Source: Elusimicrobiota bacterium (GTDB taxonomy: Bacteria > Elusimicrobiota > Endomicrobiia > Endomicrobiales > Endomicrobiaceae). From it: DNA of 64,000 nucleotides. The stretch lies in contig JAISQF010000011.1 of NCBI GenBank assembly GCA_031274365.1, forward strand, positions 62,001-126,000, given 5' to 3'. This document shows, piece by piece, positions 46,882 through 59,616 of this stretch. Every line of letters starts with the position of its first letter. The first letter of the stretch is position 1. The notes below the pieces were generated by a model. That model was not told the DNA's origin. It did not search any database and was given only the letters and a program-made list of their open reading frames with translations. A program made the translations under genes and the position numbers.

Positions 46882-48072
46882 TTAATTACTTTGCATCTTT
46901 TTTGTATTTTTCTTTCTGTCATCTTTAATAAATAATTTTGCAAGCAAGCTTTTCTTAAAATCTATAGCTTTATACGGACACATTTCATGACAGCAAAAAC
47001 AGCTTATGCATTTACTTCTATCGACAGATGGAAAATTAAATTTATTTATATAAATAGCTTTGACGGGACATGACTTTCCGCAAACAAGACATTTTCTGCA
47101 AACACTCTCGTTTATTTCAGGCTGTATCCATAAAAATTTTCCCAGAAATATCACAAGCGATTTTGGAAGTTTGTCTAAAATTCTTGTGCGCGGAAATTCG
47201 AAACCGCTAAAAATAAGATCGTTGATATTGTCTCCCGCGATTTCAAATTTTGACACATCATGTTTTGAAATTTTAAGCTTCTTAAAAAGATAATATTTTG
47301 AAATATTATAATTTAGCGCATTCAAAATATAAGCGTCTAAAGCCGCCGTGTCATGCGAAGCGGCTATAAAATCAAGCTCTTTAATATTTCCGCCGCTGGG
47401 ACCCGTTCCGTCCATAGCGATAACGGCGTCAATTAAAGAAAATCTAATTTTAGGTTCTAAAAATTTGTAAATATTTGCAAGCAATGTCGAGAAATCTCTG
47501 ATCTTTGACGTATATTTATGATATTCAACTTTTAGCAACCCGGGTATGCAGCCGTAAAAATTTTTAATTCCTCCCGTATAAGACATAAGCGAATGAGTTT
47601 TTAATTTCGGAATATTTATAATTCCGTCGCAGTCCAAAACGGCTTTCGAAAAAGTAACTTTTCTTATATTTTTATCGCCTATATCTATTGATTGCGCGCC
47701 CGCGGCTTCAAATTGAATAAGCTCGGCTCCCTCGTCATCGCAAACATTTATCATTCCCGTAATTCTCCACAAATTTTTTATATCTCTTATCGAGCCTCCC
47801 GGACTGTCTCCCACAATGGGAATTGCTTTTGCTTTTTTGACAAGTTTAATAACAGCTCTTACTATTTCCGGATGAGTAGTAACCGCCTCTTTGGGATCGC
47901 GCGGCGCTAAAAGATTTGGTTTAATTAAAATTTTTTCACCCGGTTTAATAAAAGAAGAAATTCCTCCGATAAGTTCAACGGCTCTTTCCACAGCGTCTTG
48001 AGCTTTACTATAATCATTACATTTTACAACGCTTATTTTTGACATTTTTTCCTCATTGAGCTTTCTTTTCAT
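46882..48072 (-). CDS. DUF362 protein with two 4Fe-4S clusters
   Basis: IKPNLLAPRDPKEAVTTHPEIVRA; CRKCLVCGKSCP...CISCFCCHEMCP. Confidence 0.9.
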   Translation of the reverse strand: MKRKLNEEKMSKISVVKCNDYSKAQDAVERAVELIGGISSFIKPGEKILIKPNLLAPRDPKEAVTTHPEIVRAVIKLVKKAKAIPIVGDSPGGSIRDIKNLWRITGMINVCDDEGAELIQFEAAGAQSIDIGDKNIRKVTFSKAVLDCDGIINIPKLKTHSLMSYTGGIKNFYGCIPGLLKVEYHKYTSKIRDFSTLLANIYKFLEPKIRFSLIDAVIAMDGTGPSGGNIKELDFIAASHDTAALDAYILNALNYNISKYYLFKKLKISKHDVSKFEIAGDNINDLIFSGFEFPRTRILDKLPKSLVIFLGKFLWIQPEINESVCRKCLVCGKSCPVKAIYINKFNFPSVDRSKCISCFCCHEMCPYKAIDFKKSLLAKLFIKDDRKKNTKKMQSN

Positions 48073-51000
48073 TTAATTTTACAGATATTATTTTTGAAAC
48101 GCCTTGTTCTTCCATAGTCACTCCGTAAAGAATGTCGGCTATTTCCATTGTTTTTTTATTATGCGTGACAATTAGAAATTGTGTGTCTTTTACAAACTCT
48201 TTTATCATTTCATTATACTTGCCGATATTTGCATCGTCTAAAGGCGCGTCAACTTCGTCTAAAATACAAAAAGGAGACGCTTTGACCATAAAAAAAGCAA
48301 ATAAAAGAGCCACTGCCGTAAGCGCTTTTTCTCCGCCGGAAAAGAGAGATATGTTTTGAAGTTTTTTTCCGGGCGGCTGGGCAAAAATATCTATTCCGCT
48401 TTCTAAAAGATTTTTTTCATCCGTAAGTTTTAAGTCGGCTTCCGCCTGTCCTCCGAAAAGTTTGCGGTATAATTGTTGAAAATTTCCTCTTACCATATCG
48501 AAAGTTTTTTTGAAATTTTCAATTGTGGAATCGTTGATTTTCTTTATGACTTCGTGCAAATCGTCTTTTGCTTTTAACAGATCTTTCTGCTGGTCTAAAA
48601 GAAAATTATATCTTTGTTCCAAAGCGTCATATTCCTCGGGAGCCGCGTGATTTATGGCTCCAAGCGCTTCCATTTTACGTTTTATTTTTGTTATTTCCTC
48701 TCTATTTACTTCGACGGAATTAAAATCGTCTTTTATTTCCTCATAAGACTTTCCGCAGCTTTCCTCTAATTTTTGAGACAGATTGTTTTTTTGAAATTCA
48801 AAGTTCTTTAGATCTATTTGCAAAGCGTTTATTTCCGCGTTAAATTGTTCCGTTTTATTTCTCAATTCATATAAAGTTTCCGTTTTCTCGTCTATAAATC
48901 TTTGCAATTCGTCTTTTTGGCCAAGCGAAATTTGTATGTCGGCTTCTTTTGTCGCTCTTTGCTCGTGGAGATTTTCTATTTTATCGGTTTCCGTTTGTCT
49001 TACAGTTAAAAGTTCAGCCAGTTTTAATTCATTTTCGGCAATTCTATTTTTTGCCGATTCGATTTGGCTTCTTATATTGTTTATATTTTCTCTGATATAT
49101 TCCTGACCTCTTTTTTTATTTTCAAGTTCCCCCGCTTTTTTATCATAAGCGCTTCTTGCTTCCATCATCTGAGGCGCGGCGGAAGATTCTAAATTTCTTA
49201 AATTTATTATTTCCGTCTCGCTGTTTTCAAGATCAGCATTTAATCCGTCTGAAATAGCGGATAGTTTTTCAATTTCAATTTCTGCCGTCGATATTTTTGC
49301 ATTTAGATCGTCCAAAGCGGCGTTTTGGCTTTCTATTTGAGTTTTATTTTTATTTATCTCTTCGGTATAACCGGTAATGTCAAATTTTTTCTCCTCTATT
49401 TGATTTTTTTTATTTTCTATTTGAGTTTTAATTTTTACCGTGTCAAAACCAAGTCTTTCTTTTTGAGATCTCAACTCTATTTGTTTTTCATTCAAAAGTT
49501 CTATTTCTTTTTCCAACAAATCGACATTTGAGGAGATTTCATTATTTTTATTTTCCAATCTTTTAATTTGCTCCTCTATAAGAACGGGTTTTTCTGACAC
49601 ATATTTTGCTCCGCCGCTGATTATGAAAGAGGAATAGATTTTTTTGCCCGAAACGATTGTGTCGGAACATAAAAAACGTATTATATTTTCATCTGCAGAA
49701 TGGAATTTTAAGAGTTTTATCAATTCGTAAGAACCGTCTGTCAAATCAAAAGCGGACGAGTTGTGAGCTTGTGGAATTCTATTTTCAATAACAAAAGAAA
49801 GACTCGGCAGATTGTTTTCCTCTAAAAATTTTATAGCTCTTTGGGCTGATTCTATATCTTTAGAAATTAAATAATTTAATTTTTCTCCCAGAGCCAATGC
49901 GGCTATTTCTTCGTTTTGAGGATCAATGTCTATTAAAGCGCTAAAAGGTCCTCGGGCAAATCCCAAACTTACCACGTCTCTTATCGCCAAACGTATTGGA
50001 TCGCTTTTGTCAAATTCTTTTAGTGTTTCAATTCTCGCCTGATTTGATGAAAAATTATTTTTTATTTCATCTAATTTTTTTTCAAAGTCATTTAGTTTTG
50101 ATTCATTATCGGCAATTTCGGCCTCTATTTTTTCTTTATTATTTTCATTTAATAAAAGTTCTTCGGTTGATTTGCCAATTTCCGCCTCGATTGATATTAT
50201 CTCATTTGTTATCGGCAAAATATCGCTTTCAAGTCTTGCGACTATTCTTTTTAACGATTGATTTTCAATATCCGCATCAACCTTTGATTGAGCGATTTGA
50301 GCTTTAAGATTTGTTTGATTTTCTTTTTGAGATTCAATTTCGTCAAGCTTTAAGCGCAACTCTCCGACTTTTGCGGAAAATCCGGCAAGTTTTAATTGTA
50401 TTTGATTATATTCGCTTTCTTTTTGTCTAAAAAATTTCTCTAAATTTTCAACCTCGACAAACAATGTGGTGTCGTCGGTATTTACGACGTTTAATTCTCT
50501 TTCATATTCGGAAACTTTTTTTTCATTCTCGCCAAGTTCTAAAGATAATCTTTCCTGCTCTATTATTATCTCCTCTTCTCTTTGAGACGAGCTTTGAACA
50601 ATCTGGTCAGATATGCTTAATTGAGTTTTTATTTCGCTTAATTCGGAATTTAGCTCGACAAAGCGCGCGTTTTTTTCGTCAAGATCAAGACGTATTTGAG
50701 CAATTTCAGCGTCAATTTGCGCAGACATTGTGTTATTTATTTCAAAATCTTTTGTTTTTGGAGAAAGTGTTTCTTTTATTTTTTTTATTTCTTCATTGCC
50801 GAAAGCTATTTGCTGGACTAAATCCGCAACTTCATATTTTGCAAGTTCCTGCTGATATTTTTTATATTGTTTCGCTTTTCGAGCCTGCTGATCTAAAAGA
50901 GATATTTGTTCTTTTTGAAGAGTTAAAGCGTCGGAAAGTCTAACCATATCGTTTTCAACTTTTTCAAGTTTTCTGAGAGTTTCTTCTCTGCGGACTTTAT

Positions 51001-51508
51001 ATTTAGCGACACCCGCGGCTTCTTCAAACAATTCGCGGCGATCCTCCGGTTTTGCCGTGGTAAGAAAATCAACTTTGCCCTGCTCTATTATTGAATAACC
51101 GTCAAAACCGATACCCGTGTCAAGAAACATATCTCTTATGTCTTTTAATCTGCACTGAGTTTTGTTGATGGAATATTCGCTCTCGCCGTCTCTGAAAAGT
51201 TTTCTCGTGACAAGAACTTCGGAATAATCTATCGGTAAAACATTTTGAGAATTATCAAAAGTTAAAGAGACTTCGGCCATACCTGTAACAGTCCTTTTTT
51301 GCGTGCCGCCAAAAATCACATCTTGCATATGGGCGCTTCTCATAGATTTGGCTCTCTGCTCGCCGAGACACCAACGTATAGCGTCGGAGATATTTGATTT
51401 TCCGCAGCCGTTTGGACCTATGATGGCTGTAATGCCTTTTTCAAAATCCAAAACCGTTTTGTCCGCAAATGATTTGAAACCGATAATCTCAACTTTTTTT
51501 AAATACAT
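48053..51508 (-). CDS. smc: Chromosome segregation protein SMC
   Basis: GFKSFADKTVLDFEKGITAIIGPNGCGKSNISDAIRWCLGEQ; LFSGGEKALTAVALLFAFF. Confidence 0.97.
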   Translation of the reverse strand: MYLKKVEIIGFKSFADKTVLDFEKGITAIIGPNGCGKSNISDAIRWCLGEQRAKSMRSAHMQDVIFGGTQKRTVTGMAEVSLTFDNSQNVLPIDYSEVLVTRKLFRDGESEYSINKTQCRLKDIRDMFLDTGIGFDGYSIIEQGKVDFLTTAKPEDRRELFEEAAGVAKYKVRREETLRKLEKVENDMVRLSDALTLQKEQISLLDQQARKAKQYKKYQQELAKYEVADLVQQIAFGNEEIKKIKETLSPKTKDFEINNTMSAQIDAEIAQIRLDLDEKNARFVELNSELSEIKTQLSISDQIVQSSSQREEEIIIEQERLSLELGENEKKVSEYERELNVVNTDDTTLFVEVENLEKFFRQKESEYNQIQLKLAGFSAKVGELRLKLDEIESQKENQTNLKAQIAQSKVDADIENQSLKRIVARLESDILPITNEIISIEAEIGKSTEELLLNENNKEKIEAEIADNESKLNDFEKKLDEIKNNFSSNQARIETLKEFDKSDPIRLAIRDVVSLGFARGPFSALIDIDPQNEEIAALALGEKLNYLISKDIESAQRAIKFLEENNLPSLSFVIENRIPQAHNSSAFDLTDGSYELIKLLKFHSADENIIRFLCSDTIVSGKKIYSSFIISGGAKYVSEKPVLIEEQIKRLENKNNEISSNVDLLEKEIELLNEKQIELRSQKERLGFDTVKIKTQIENKKNQIEEKKFDITGYTEEINKNKTQIESQNAALDDLNAKISTAEIEIEKLSAISDGLNADLENSETEIINLRNLESSAAPQMMEARSAYDKKAGELENKKRGQEYIRENINNIRSQIESAKNRIAENELKLAELLTVRQTETDKIENLHEQRATKEADIQISLGQKDELQRFIDEKTETLYELRNKTEQFNAEINALQIDLKNFEFQKNNLSQKLEESCGKSYEEIKDDFNSVEVNREEITKIKRKMEALGAINHAAPEEYDALEQRYNFLLDQQKDLLKAKDDLHEVIKKINDSTIENFKKTFDMVRGNFQQLYRKLFGGQAEADLKLTDEKNLLESGIDIFAQPPGKKLQNISLFSGGEKALTAVALLFAFFMVKASPFCILDEVDAPLDDANIGKYNEMIKEFVKDTQFLIVTHNKKTMEIADILYGVTMEEQGVSKIISVKLNEKKAQ

Positions 51509-51624
51509 TATTTATCCTTATTTATTGTTAAGTAAATTTGCCGTCATCGCAATGTATTTTTGCGCAAAGTCATCCAAAGCAAATCAGCGCTTTTATTTAC
51601 CGCCGATAACAGCCACACATACAA

Positions 51625-51662
51625 AATACTGCGCCTTATCATAAAAAATAAAGCGCAGTATT
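51625..51662. terminator. Bidirectional-type hairpin terminator
   Basis: AATACTGCGC...GCGCAGTATT flanked by T/A runs. Confidence 0.55.
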
Positions 51663-51676
51663 TTTTTATTCAAATT

Positions 51677-51877
51677 TTAATATTCGTCGGGCGAAAGTCC
51701 CTCGTATGATTTTCTCAATCTTTCATAATCGTCTTTTGTTTTTTTCTTTGAAAATAGAGATATTGTTAAAACGAAAACAGAATAGGTAAAACCTGCCAAG
51801 ACGACAAATTTTCCTATATCCTCGCAAAAACTATCAAATAATGAGCGATCTCTAAATTCTTTTAACATACTTCGCAT
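51677..51877 (-). CDS. Small TM protein
   Basis: ORF, TM FVVLAGFTYSVFVLTISLF. Confidence 0.5.
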   Translation of the reverse strand: MRSMLKEFRDRSLFDSFCEDIGKFVVLAGFTYSVFVLTISLFSKKKTKDDYERLRKSYEGLSPDEY

Positions 51878-52233
51878 CGCCTTTCTTTAGACTCAAGAAC
51901 AGTATTTCCATTAACGTCTGCCATTCTCGCCTTTATTCTATAATTTCCGGGCTTAAAATATCCCCAGTCAAACCACCAATATCCGTAACTGAATCTGCAA
52001 GGATTCCATTCTCCGTCATTTATGGAAATTTCAACATAACCGTCGTTTGAAGCGCCTATACGGAGAACATAACTTAGACCGCTTATGATTTCATTTTCAA
52101 TAGGGTAATCTATTGTCAAATAAGCGTTGGGATGTTCTTTGGATATATTTATCTCGCCGTCATTCTTTTCGTCCGCGCCAAAAAGTCTGGCAAAAAAACC
52201 CTTACTTTTCTTTTTAGTCTTTTCCTCGTTCAT
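51862..52233 (-). CDS. Hypothetical beta-sandwich protein
   Basis: Ig-like pattern: SYVLRIGASNDGYVEISINDGEWNPCRFSYGYWWFDWGYFKPGNYRIKARMADVNGN. Confidence 0.6.
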   Translation of the reverse strand: MNEEKTKKKSKGFFARLFGADEKNDGEINISKEHPNAYLTIDYPIENEIISGLSYVLRIGASNDGYVEISINDGEWNPCRFSYGYWWFDWGYFKPGNYRIKARMADVNGNTVLESKERRCEVC

Positions 52234-52267
52234 TTATTTCTCCTTTTTATATTTTAAGATGCCGTTT

Positions 52268-53380
52268 TTAATTACCGTAAATCGCATATTTTTTATAAAT
52301 TCTTCCATTCATCATTTCAGCCGTTCTTTGAGTCATTATATTGTCGTCTAAAATCCATGAAAGTTCGCAATGTTTATATTTTTTTTTCAAAGCATAATTT
52401 AATCCTTTAGAATACATAATAGCTTCAATTCCTTTATTTCTATACTCTTTTATAACGCCCATTATTATCAATCTCAACGCGTCTATTTTATTTCTATTAT
52501 AAAGAAATTTGAATATGCCGAAAGGAAAAAATCTTCCGTTTAATTTTTTCAATATTTGATTATAATCGGGCGTAGAGACTAACATGCCTATGGGAGAATT
52601 AGAAACGGAAGCGATTATCACTAAATTCGGATCGACAAGATGTTTGAGATTATTTGCTATATATTCAAATTCTTCGTCGGTCCAAGGAACAAAACCCCAA
52701 TTTTTCTCCCAAGCCCTGTTGTAGATTGACATTATTGCTCTCAGCTCGGAATTAAAATTTTTCATATTCAAAGTTCTCACTTCCAAAGCCGGCATTTTCT
52801 TTTTTGCCATATCCACAATTCTTTGAAGTCTCTGCACTCTTTCGTCAGACGCGACGGGCATATAATAAGCATAGAGTTCTTTTAATTTTTTCAAACCCGC
52901 CTCTTGAACAAGGTCGAGATAATATTTCGGAGTATAGGCCATCATAATGCTTGGAGGAATGTCAAATCCCTCGCATAAAAAACCGCATTCGTCATTAGTC
53001 GATGGATTCATCGGCCCTATCATCTTAAAAATATTTTGCTCTTTAAGCCAATTTTGAGCCGCGTCAAAAAGAGCTTTTGCCGTTTGTATGTCGTCGATAC
53101 ATTCAAAAAAACCAAAAAAACCGCAATTATCATTATGAAAATTTATGTAATTATAATCTATTATCGCCGCAATTCTGCCTATCGTTTCGCCCTTATCGTC
53201 ATAAGCCAAAAAAAGTTCCCTTTTGCTATGAAGCCAAAAGGGATTCTTTTTTATGGATAAAAGAGATTTCATCTCTGAAATTAACGGCGGGACCCATGCG
53301 CTTTCTTTAGAATATATTTTCCATGGAAGTTTTATAAACCGGTTAAACTGCTTATCTGTCTTTACGCAAGAAATTATCAT
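52268..53380 (-). CDS. GNAT-like acyltransferase (bacterial ceramide synthase candidate)
   Basis: 370-aa GNAT-like protein: WVPPLISEMKSLLSIKKNPFW...GPMNPSTNDECGFLCEGFD...MGVIKEYRNKGIEAIMY. Confidence 0.7.
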   Translation of the reverse strand: MIISCVKTDKQFNRFIKLPWKIYSKESAWVPPLISEMKSLLSIKKNPFWLHSKRELFLAYDDKGETIGRIAAIIDYNYINFHNDNCGFFGFFECIDDIQTAKALFDAAQNWLKEQNIFKMIGPMNPSTNDECGFLCEGFDIPPSIMMAYTPKYYLDLVQEAGLKKLKELYAYYMPVASDERVQRLQRIVDMAKKKMPALEVRTLNMKNFNSELRAIMSIYNRAWEKNWGFVPWTDEEFEYIANNLKHLVDPNLVIIASVSNSPIGMLVSTPDYNQILKKLNGRFFPFGIFKFLYNRNKIDALRLIIMGVIKEYRNKGIEAIMYSKGLNYALKKKYKHCELSWILDDNIMTQRTAEMMNGRIYKKYAIYGN

Positions 53381-54564
53381 TATATCACGCCGAGTTTTTT
53401 CCCAATTTTTGCAAATTTCTCAAGTATGAAATCCAAATGTTCGTCAGTATGAGTCGCCATATAGCTTGTTCTTATTATCGCTTGACCTTGAGGAACCGCC
53501 GGGCTTACTACCGGAGATGCAAAAACACCTTCGTCAAATAACATTCTCCACATCTTAAAAGCAGTTTCGTCCGAACCGACTGTTAAAGGTATTATTGGAG
53601 TTTCCGAATTATTTGTATTAAAACCGAGCTTCTTAAATTCTATAAGCATTTTTCTCGAATTTTTGAGAAGCTTTTCTCTTCTCTCAGGCTCTTGAACTAT
53701 TAAATCTAAAGCCATATCTATGGCGCCTACGCAGGCAGGCGGCAAACTTGCCGTAAAAATAAGAGTTCTCGCCGTATTTTTAATATATTCTATCACTTCT
53801 TTGTTGCTTGATATAAAACCGCCGACAGATGCAAGAGATTTTGACGCCGTGGCCATTAAAACGTCAACTTCATCCTCAAGATTAAAATACTCGCCCGTGC
53901 CTTTGCCAGTTTTGCCCAAAACTCCTAATGAATGAGCGTCGTCAACAAAAACTCCCGCATTATATTTTTTTGCAAGTTTTGCAATTTCGGGCAAATTGGC
54001 AATATCGCCCTCCATACTGAAAACCCCGTCAACCACTATTAGTTTTTCTTTATCCTCATATCTCTTAAGCTGCCTTTCTAAATCATCCATATCATTATGT
54101 CGAAATCTCGCCATTTCTCCAAAAGAGAGACGACAACCGTCTATTATCGAAGCATGATCAAGTTTATCCGTAATAAACATTTCGCCTTTTCCGACGAGAC
54201 TTGACAATGCCCCGAGGTTTGAATGATGTCCGGTAGTAAAAAGAATAGACGCTTCTTTACCCACAAACGCCGAGAATTTTTTTTCTACCTTCTCATGCAA
54301 ATCTATATTACCGTTAAGAAAACGCGAACCCGTTCCCGACGTGCCGTAGCGGCGCGCCGCTTCACAAGACGCTTCTATTACTTTCGGATGATTTGCAAGA
54401 CCAAGATAATTATTTGAACAGACGACAATTTTTTTCGCCCCGTCTATTGTTACTTCGGGACCTTGCGCTGATTCCACTCTGTTGAAATAAGGATAAAACC
54501 CTAATCTTTTTAATTCTTCAACTCTTTTAAATTCAAAACATTTCTTAAAAATACCTGCATTCAT
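53380..54564 (-). CDS. Alpha-oxoamine synthase (serine palmitoyltransferase / KBL / BioF family)
   Basis: NNYLGLANHPKVIEA...YGTSGTGSRFLNGN...DDAHSLGVLGKTGKGTGE...TASKSLASVGGFI (PLP Lys). Confidence 0.92.
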   Translation of the reverse strand: MNAGIFKKCFEFKRVEELKRLGFYPYFNRVESAQGPEVTIDGAKKIVVCSNNYLGLANHPKVIEASCEAARRYGTSGTGSRFLNGNIDLHEKVEKKFSAFVGKEASILFTTGHHSNLGALSSLVGKGEMFITDKLDHASIIDGCRLSFGEMARFRHNDMDDLERQLKRYEDKEKLIVVDGVFSMEGDIANLPEIAKLAKKYNAGVFVDDAHSLGVLGKTGKGTGEYFNLEDEVDVLMATASKSLASVGGFISSNKEVIEYIKNTARTLIFTASLPPACVGAIDMALDLIVQEPERREKLLKNSRKMLIEFKKLGFNTNNSETPIIPLTVGSDETAFKMWRMLFDEGVFASPVVSPAVPQGQAIIRTSYMATHTDEHLDFILEKFAKIGKKLGVI

Positions 54565-54609
54565 TAAAATTACTCCTTAATCGAATTTTTTATGATCTTA
54601 AAAATCATA

Positions 54610-55587
54610 TTAGAAACATTTATTATCAATATACCAATTATAAGTTATTTCACTCCCCTTTTCAAGAGAAGTAAAATCAAGCTCTAAATCCCTCTTGGCC
54701 GGCTCATTGTCGGCTATCCAATAAGGTTGAAGCATTTCGGTTATTTTTTGTTTATTTAAGATGGCGGATTTACCCGTTATCTTTGCAATAATTTCAGCCG
54801 TCCAAGCCGCGCAATGAAAAGCAAAATCAGGCAATGGCAATATGAAAGTTTTTTTTGAAGCCGCTTTGGCTATTGTTTTTGCAACTTCTTCCCAAGTATA
54901 TGTTTTTTGATGAGCTAAAAAAAATGTTTTATTGTCGCTTTTTTTATTATCGATAGACGATGCGGCGGCTTTTGCTATATCTTTGACAAAGACAAGCTGC
55001 AATTTTCTTTTCTTTAATGTTTTTGGTCTTAAATGTTTATGGACAAGATTAAAAAATATAAAAATATCTTTATCGCGCGGACCATAAACCGAAGCCGGTC
55101 TTAATATAGTATAAGGTATTTTATTTAATAAAAGATCGGCTATGCATTTTTCCGCTTCAAGTTTGCTTAATCCATAATCAGAAACGGGATTTTCTTTTTC
55201 GCCGAGAGTTTTTGGAATCTCCGATTTGGACGGTCCCATAGCGGCTTGCGACGAGATAAATATAAATTTTTTCGGTTTAGGATTTAACAACAATGCCGCA
55301 TTGCACAGCTTTTTTGTATTCTCAACATTCACGTCAAAATATTCCATCTTGTTTTTTGCTCTGAGCGCTCCTGCGCAATGAACGATAACGTCAATATCTT
55401 TTAAGCATTCTTTCAAACTATTCTCGTCGTTAAAATCAGCTTTTAAGTAAGTTAAATTAAGGTTTTTAAGATAAGTTAAATTGGAGCTTTCCCTCACTAT
55501 GCATTTAATTTGATGATTATTCTTAATCAATTCCTCGGCGATATGACTTCCGACAAAACCGTTTGCTCCAGTCATCAATATTTTCAT
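54610..55587 (-). CDS. NAD-dependent epimerase/dehydratase (CerR-like candidate)
   Basis: MKILMTGANGFVGSHIAEEL; YGLSKLEAEK; PASVYGPRDKD. Confidence 0.85.
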   Translation of the reverse strand: MKILMTGANGFVGSHIAEELIKNNHQIKCIVRESSNLTYLKNLNLTYLKADFNDENSLKECLKDIDVIVHCAGALRAKNKMEYFDVNVENTKKLCNAALLLNPKPKKFIFISSQAAMGPSKSEIPKTLGEKENPVSDYGLSKLEAEKCIADLLLNKIPYTILRPASVYGPRDKDIFIFFNLVHKHLRPKTLKKRKLQLVFVKDIAKAAASSIDNKKSDNKTFFLAHQKTYTWEEVAKTIAKAASKKTFILPLPDFAFHCAAWTAEIIAKITGKSAILNKQKITEMLQPYWIADNEPAKRDLELDFTSLEKGSEITYNWYIDNKCF

Positions 55588-56135
55588 ATTTTATCCTTTA
55601 GAAAAATCGGAATCGAGACATTTCTCTATAGCTTTTTTCGGATCATCCTCGATAATGAGCAAATTAAAAACTTTATCGTCTAAAAAATTTTCTTCTACCA
55701 TAAATTTAAGCGCGTCTATTAGTTTATTATAATAACCGCCGAAATTTAGCAAAACTATCGGCTTGTCTATAATCTTTAATTGTAATAATGTAAAAACATT
55801 AAAAAATTCGTCAGAAGTTCCAAGCCCGCCCGGCAGGACAAAAAAACAATCGGCTATTTCAACCATTTTATCTTTTCTTTCAGACATCTTTTCTAATATT
55901 ATCGTTTCATTGGATTGTTTATTAAGATGAGGGAGCAATTTTTTTATTATAACGCTTGTGACTTTTCCGCCTTTTTGCAAAACGGCATTTGAAACCACGC
56001 CCATTATTCCATCATTGCCGCCTCCAAAAATAAGCTCAATATTTTTTTTGGCAATTAATTCTCCAAATTGTTTTGCTTTTTCTGTATAGATAATATTTTT
56101 TCCTTTTGACGCTCCTCCAAAAATACAAATTCTTT

Positions 56136-58111
<1,976 letters not shown>

Positions 58112-58318
58112 TTATTCAATAAAATAACCGTTTAGGAAAATCCCAAACGGTTTGATGTAAGTTCATGGTGAATATGCCCCAACTTTGTAAAATCATAACA
58201 AAAAATAGTTCAGAAAGCAAGAGGAAAGCTAAATTAAAATCAGTATTTGAGAATTCTACAGCATGAAGCGCTTTTTATTACTACAATTTATAGAATTTTT
58301 ATTAAAACAATAATACCG

Positions 58319-58960
58319 CTAATATTTTTTTACCGCAACTATTAAGCCGTCGCCAATGGGCAGTAAAGTGCTTTCAAATTGAGAGCATTCTGAGATTTTT
58401 TTATTAAACATATCCAATGATTTTTGCATAGGCTTTAGATAACTGTCGTCATCATTAAAATCAAATACGGGAAAAAGAACATCTTCGGCGGCTAATATTC
58501 CGCCCGTATTAAGCAACGCTAAATAATCGTCGATCATTTTAACATAAAGAGATTTTTCGCCGACATCTTGGAATATGAAATCAAACTTTTGGCGCATACC
58601 GGCAACAATTGTGCGCGCATCGCCGACGATAATTTCAATCAATTCGTCCACGCCTTGACGTTCAAAATTGATCCGCGCTTGTCTGGCCGTCTCCTCGTCA
58701 AGTTCAATTGTGGTAATTTTACCGCCATACTGTTTTATTGCATTAGCCATCATAACGGTGGAATAACCCACGCTTGTGCCAATTTCCAAAACTCTCTGCG
58801 GTCTTGCTGATAGAATGAGAACTTGCAGCATTCTTGCAACATCGTCGTCTATAACTTGACCGTATTCTTCCAATTCCGTATCTTGCAAATATTGTTTTTG
58901 AAACTGTTTCTTTTTTGTATAAAGCCCCTCAATATAAGCGTTGACTTTTTTATAATCCAT
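58319..58960 (-). CDS. O-methyltransferase family 3 (SAM-dependent)
   Basis: RVLEIGTSVGYSTVMMANAI...ITTIELDEETARQARINFERQG. Confidence 0.88.
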   Translation of the reverse strand: MDYKKVNAYIEGLYTKKKQFQKQYLQDTELEEYGQVIDDDVARMLQVLILSARPQRVLEIGTSVGYSTVMMANAIKQYGGKITTIELDEETARQARINFERQGVDELIEIIVGDARTIVAGMRQKFDFIFQDVGEKSLYVKMIDDYLALLNTGGILAAEDVLFPVFDFNDDDSYLKPMQKSLDMFNKKISECSQFESTLLPIGDGLIVAVKKY

Positions 58961-59350
58961 TTACATCCTCCTATTATTTAGCATATACAAGTATAGACAA
59001 TTCCTGTTATTGTTTATTTTCTAAATTTCACTTAAAATTTTCAGCTCATTTTATTGCAGTCTTTGATTAATAGTATAGCAATATAAAATTGGAAAAAATA
59101 GAATAAGTAAGATGTCTTACAATACAGCCCCGCCGCAGTGGCGACACTTTATTATCCGTCCGCTTTAGCTTATGGATCGCGTCATCCCCGCGATACTCCA
59201 GTCCCGCACGGAACGATACTTTTATCTCTGTTTTTACTACTGTCTTTATTCATTAGAAAGTTTTTGTTTTTGCCAATTTACAAAAATGCAAACAAATTAT
59301 AAAATTAGAAAAAGAACTTGCGGGCAAATGCGCGCAAGAAAAATGAGAAT

Positions 59351-59616
59351 ATTATTTTCATTCAAGCCGGTATGAATACGTTTGCGTATGCGTTAATAAT
59401 TGCCGCCGACATATGCGAAAATTCCGATTACTGCAAATTACAGACGGGAAATTATGCGTAGTTTAATGCCGGCGCAAATCATTTAAGGAGGAATAGTTAA
59501 CATTGGATGACTTGCGGGGATTTGCAGCCAAAAGCGATGGGTCTGTGCGGATTAGCGGCAAGAGGGAGTTATACGAGACGTTAATCAAAGCAATACGGTT
59601 AACTAAAATTTTATGA
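59351..59616 (+). pseudogene. xylA: Xylose isomerase (xylA) C-terminal remnant
   Basis: Frame 1 IFIQAGMNTFAYALIIAADICENSDYCKLQTGNYA*FNAG; frame 2 KEE*LTLDDLRGFAAKSDGSVRISGKRELYETLIKAIRLTKIL*; two TAGs and one frameshift. Confidence 0.75.

Noticed and set aside
59172-59375. 67-aa plus-strand ORF
   Set aside because: No homology recognisable, overlaps the xylA remnant in another frame.
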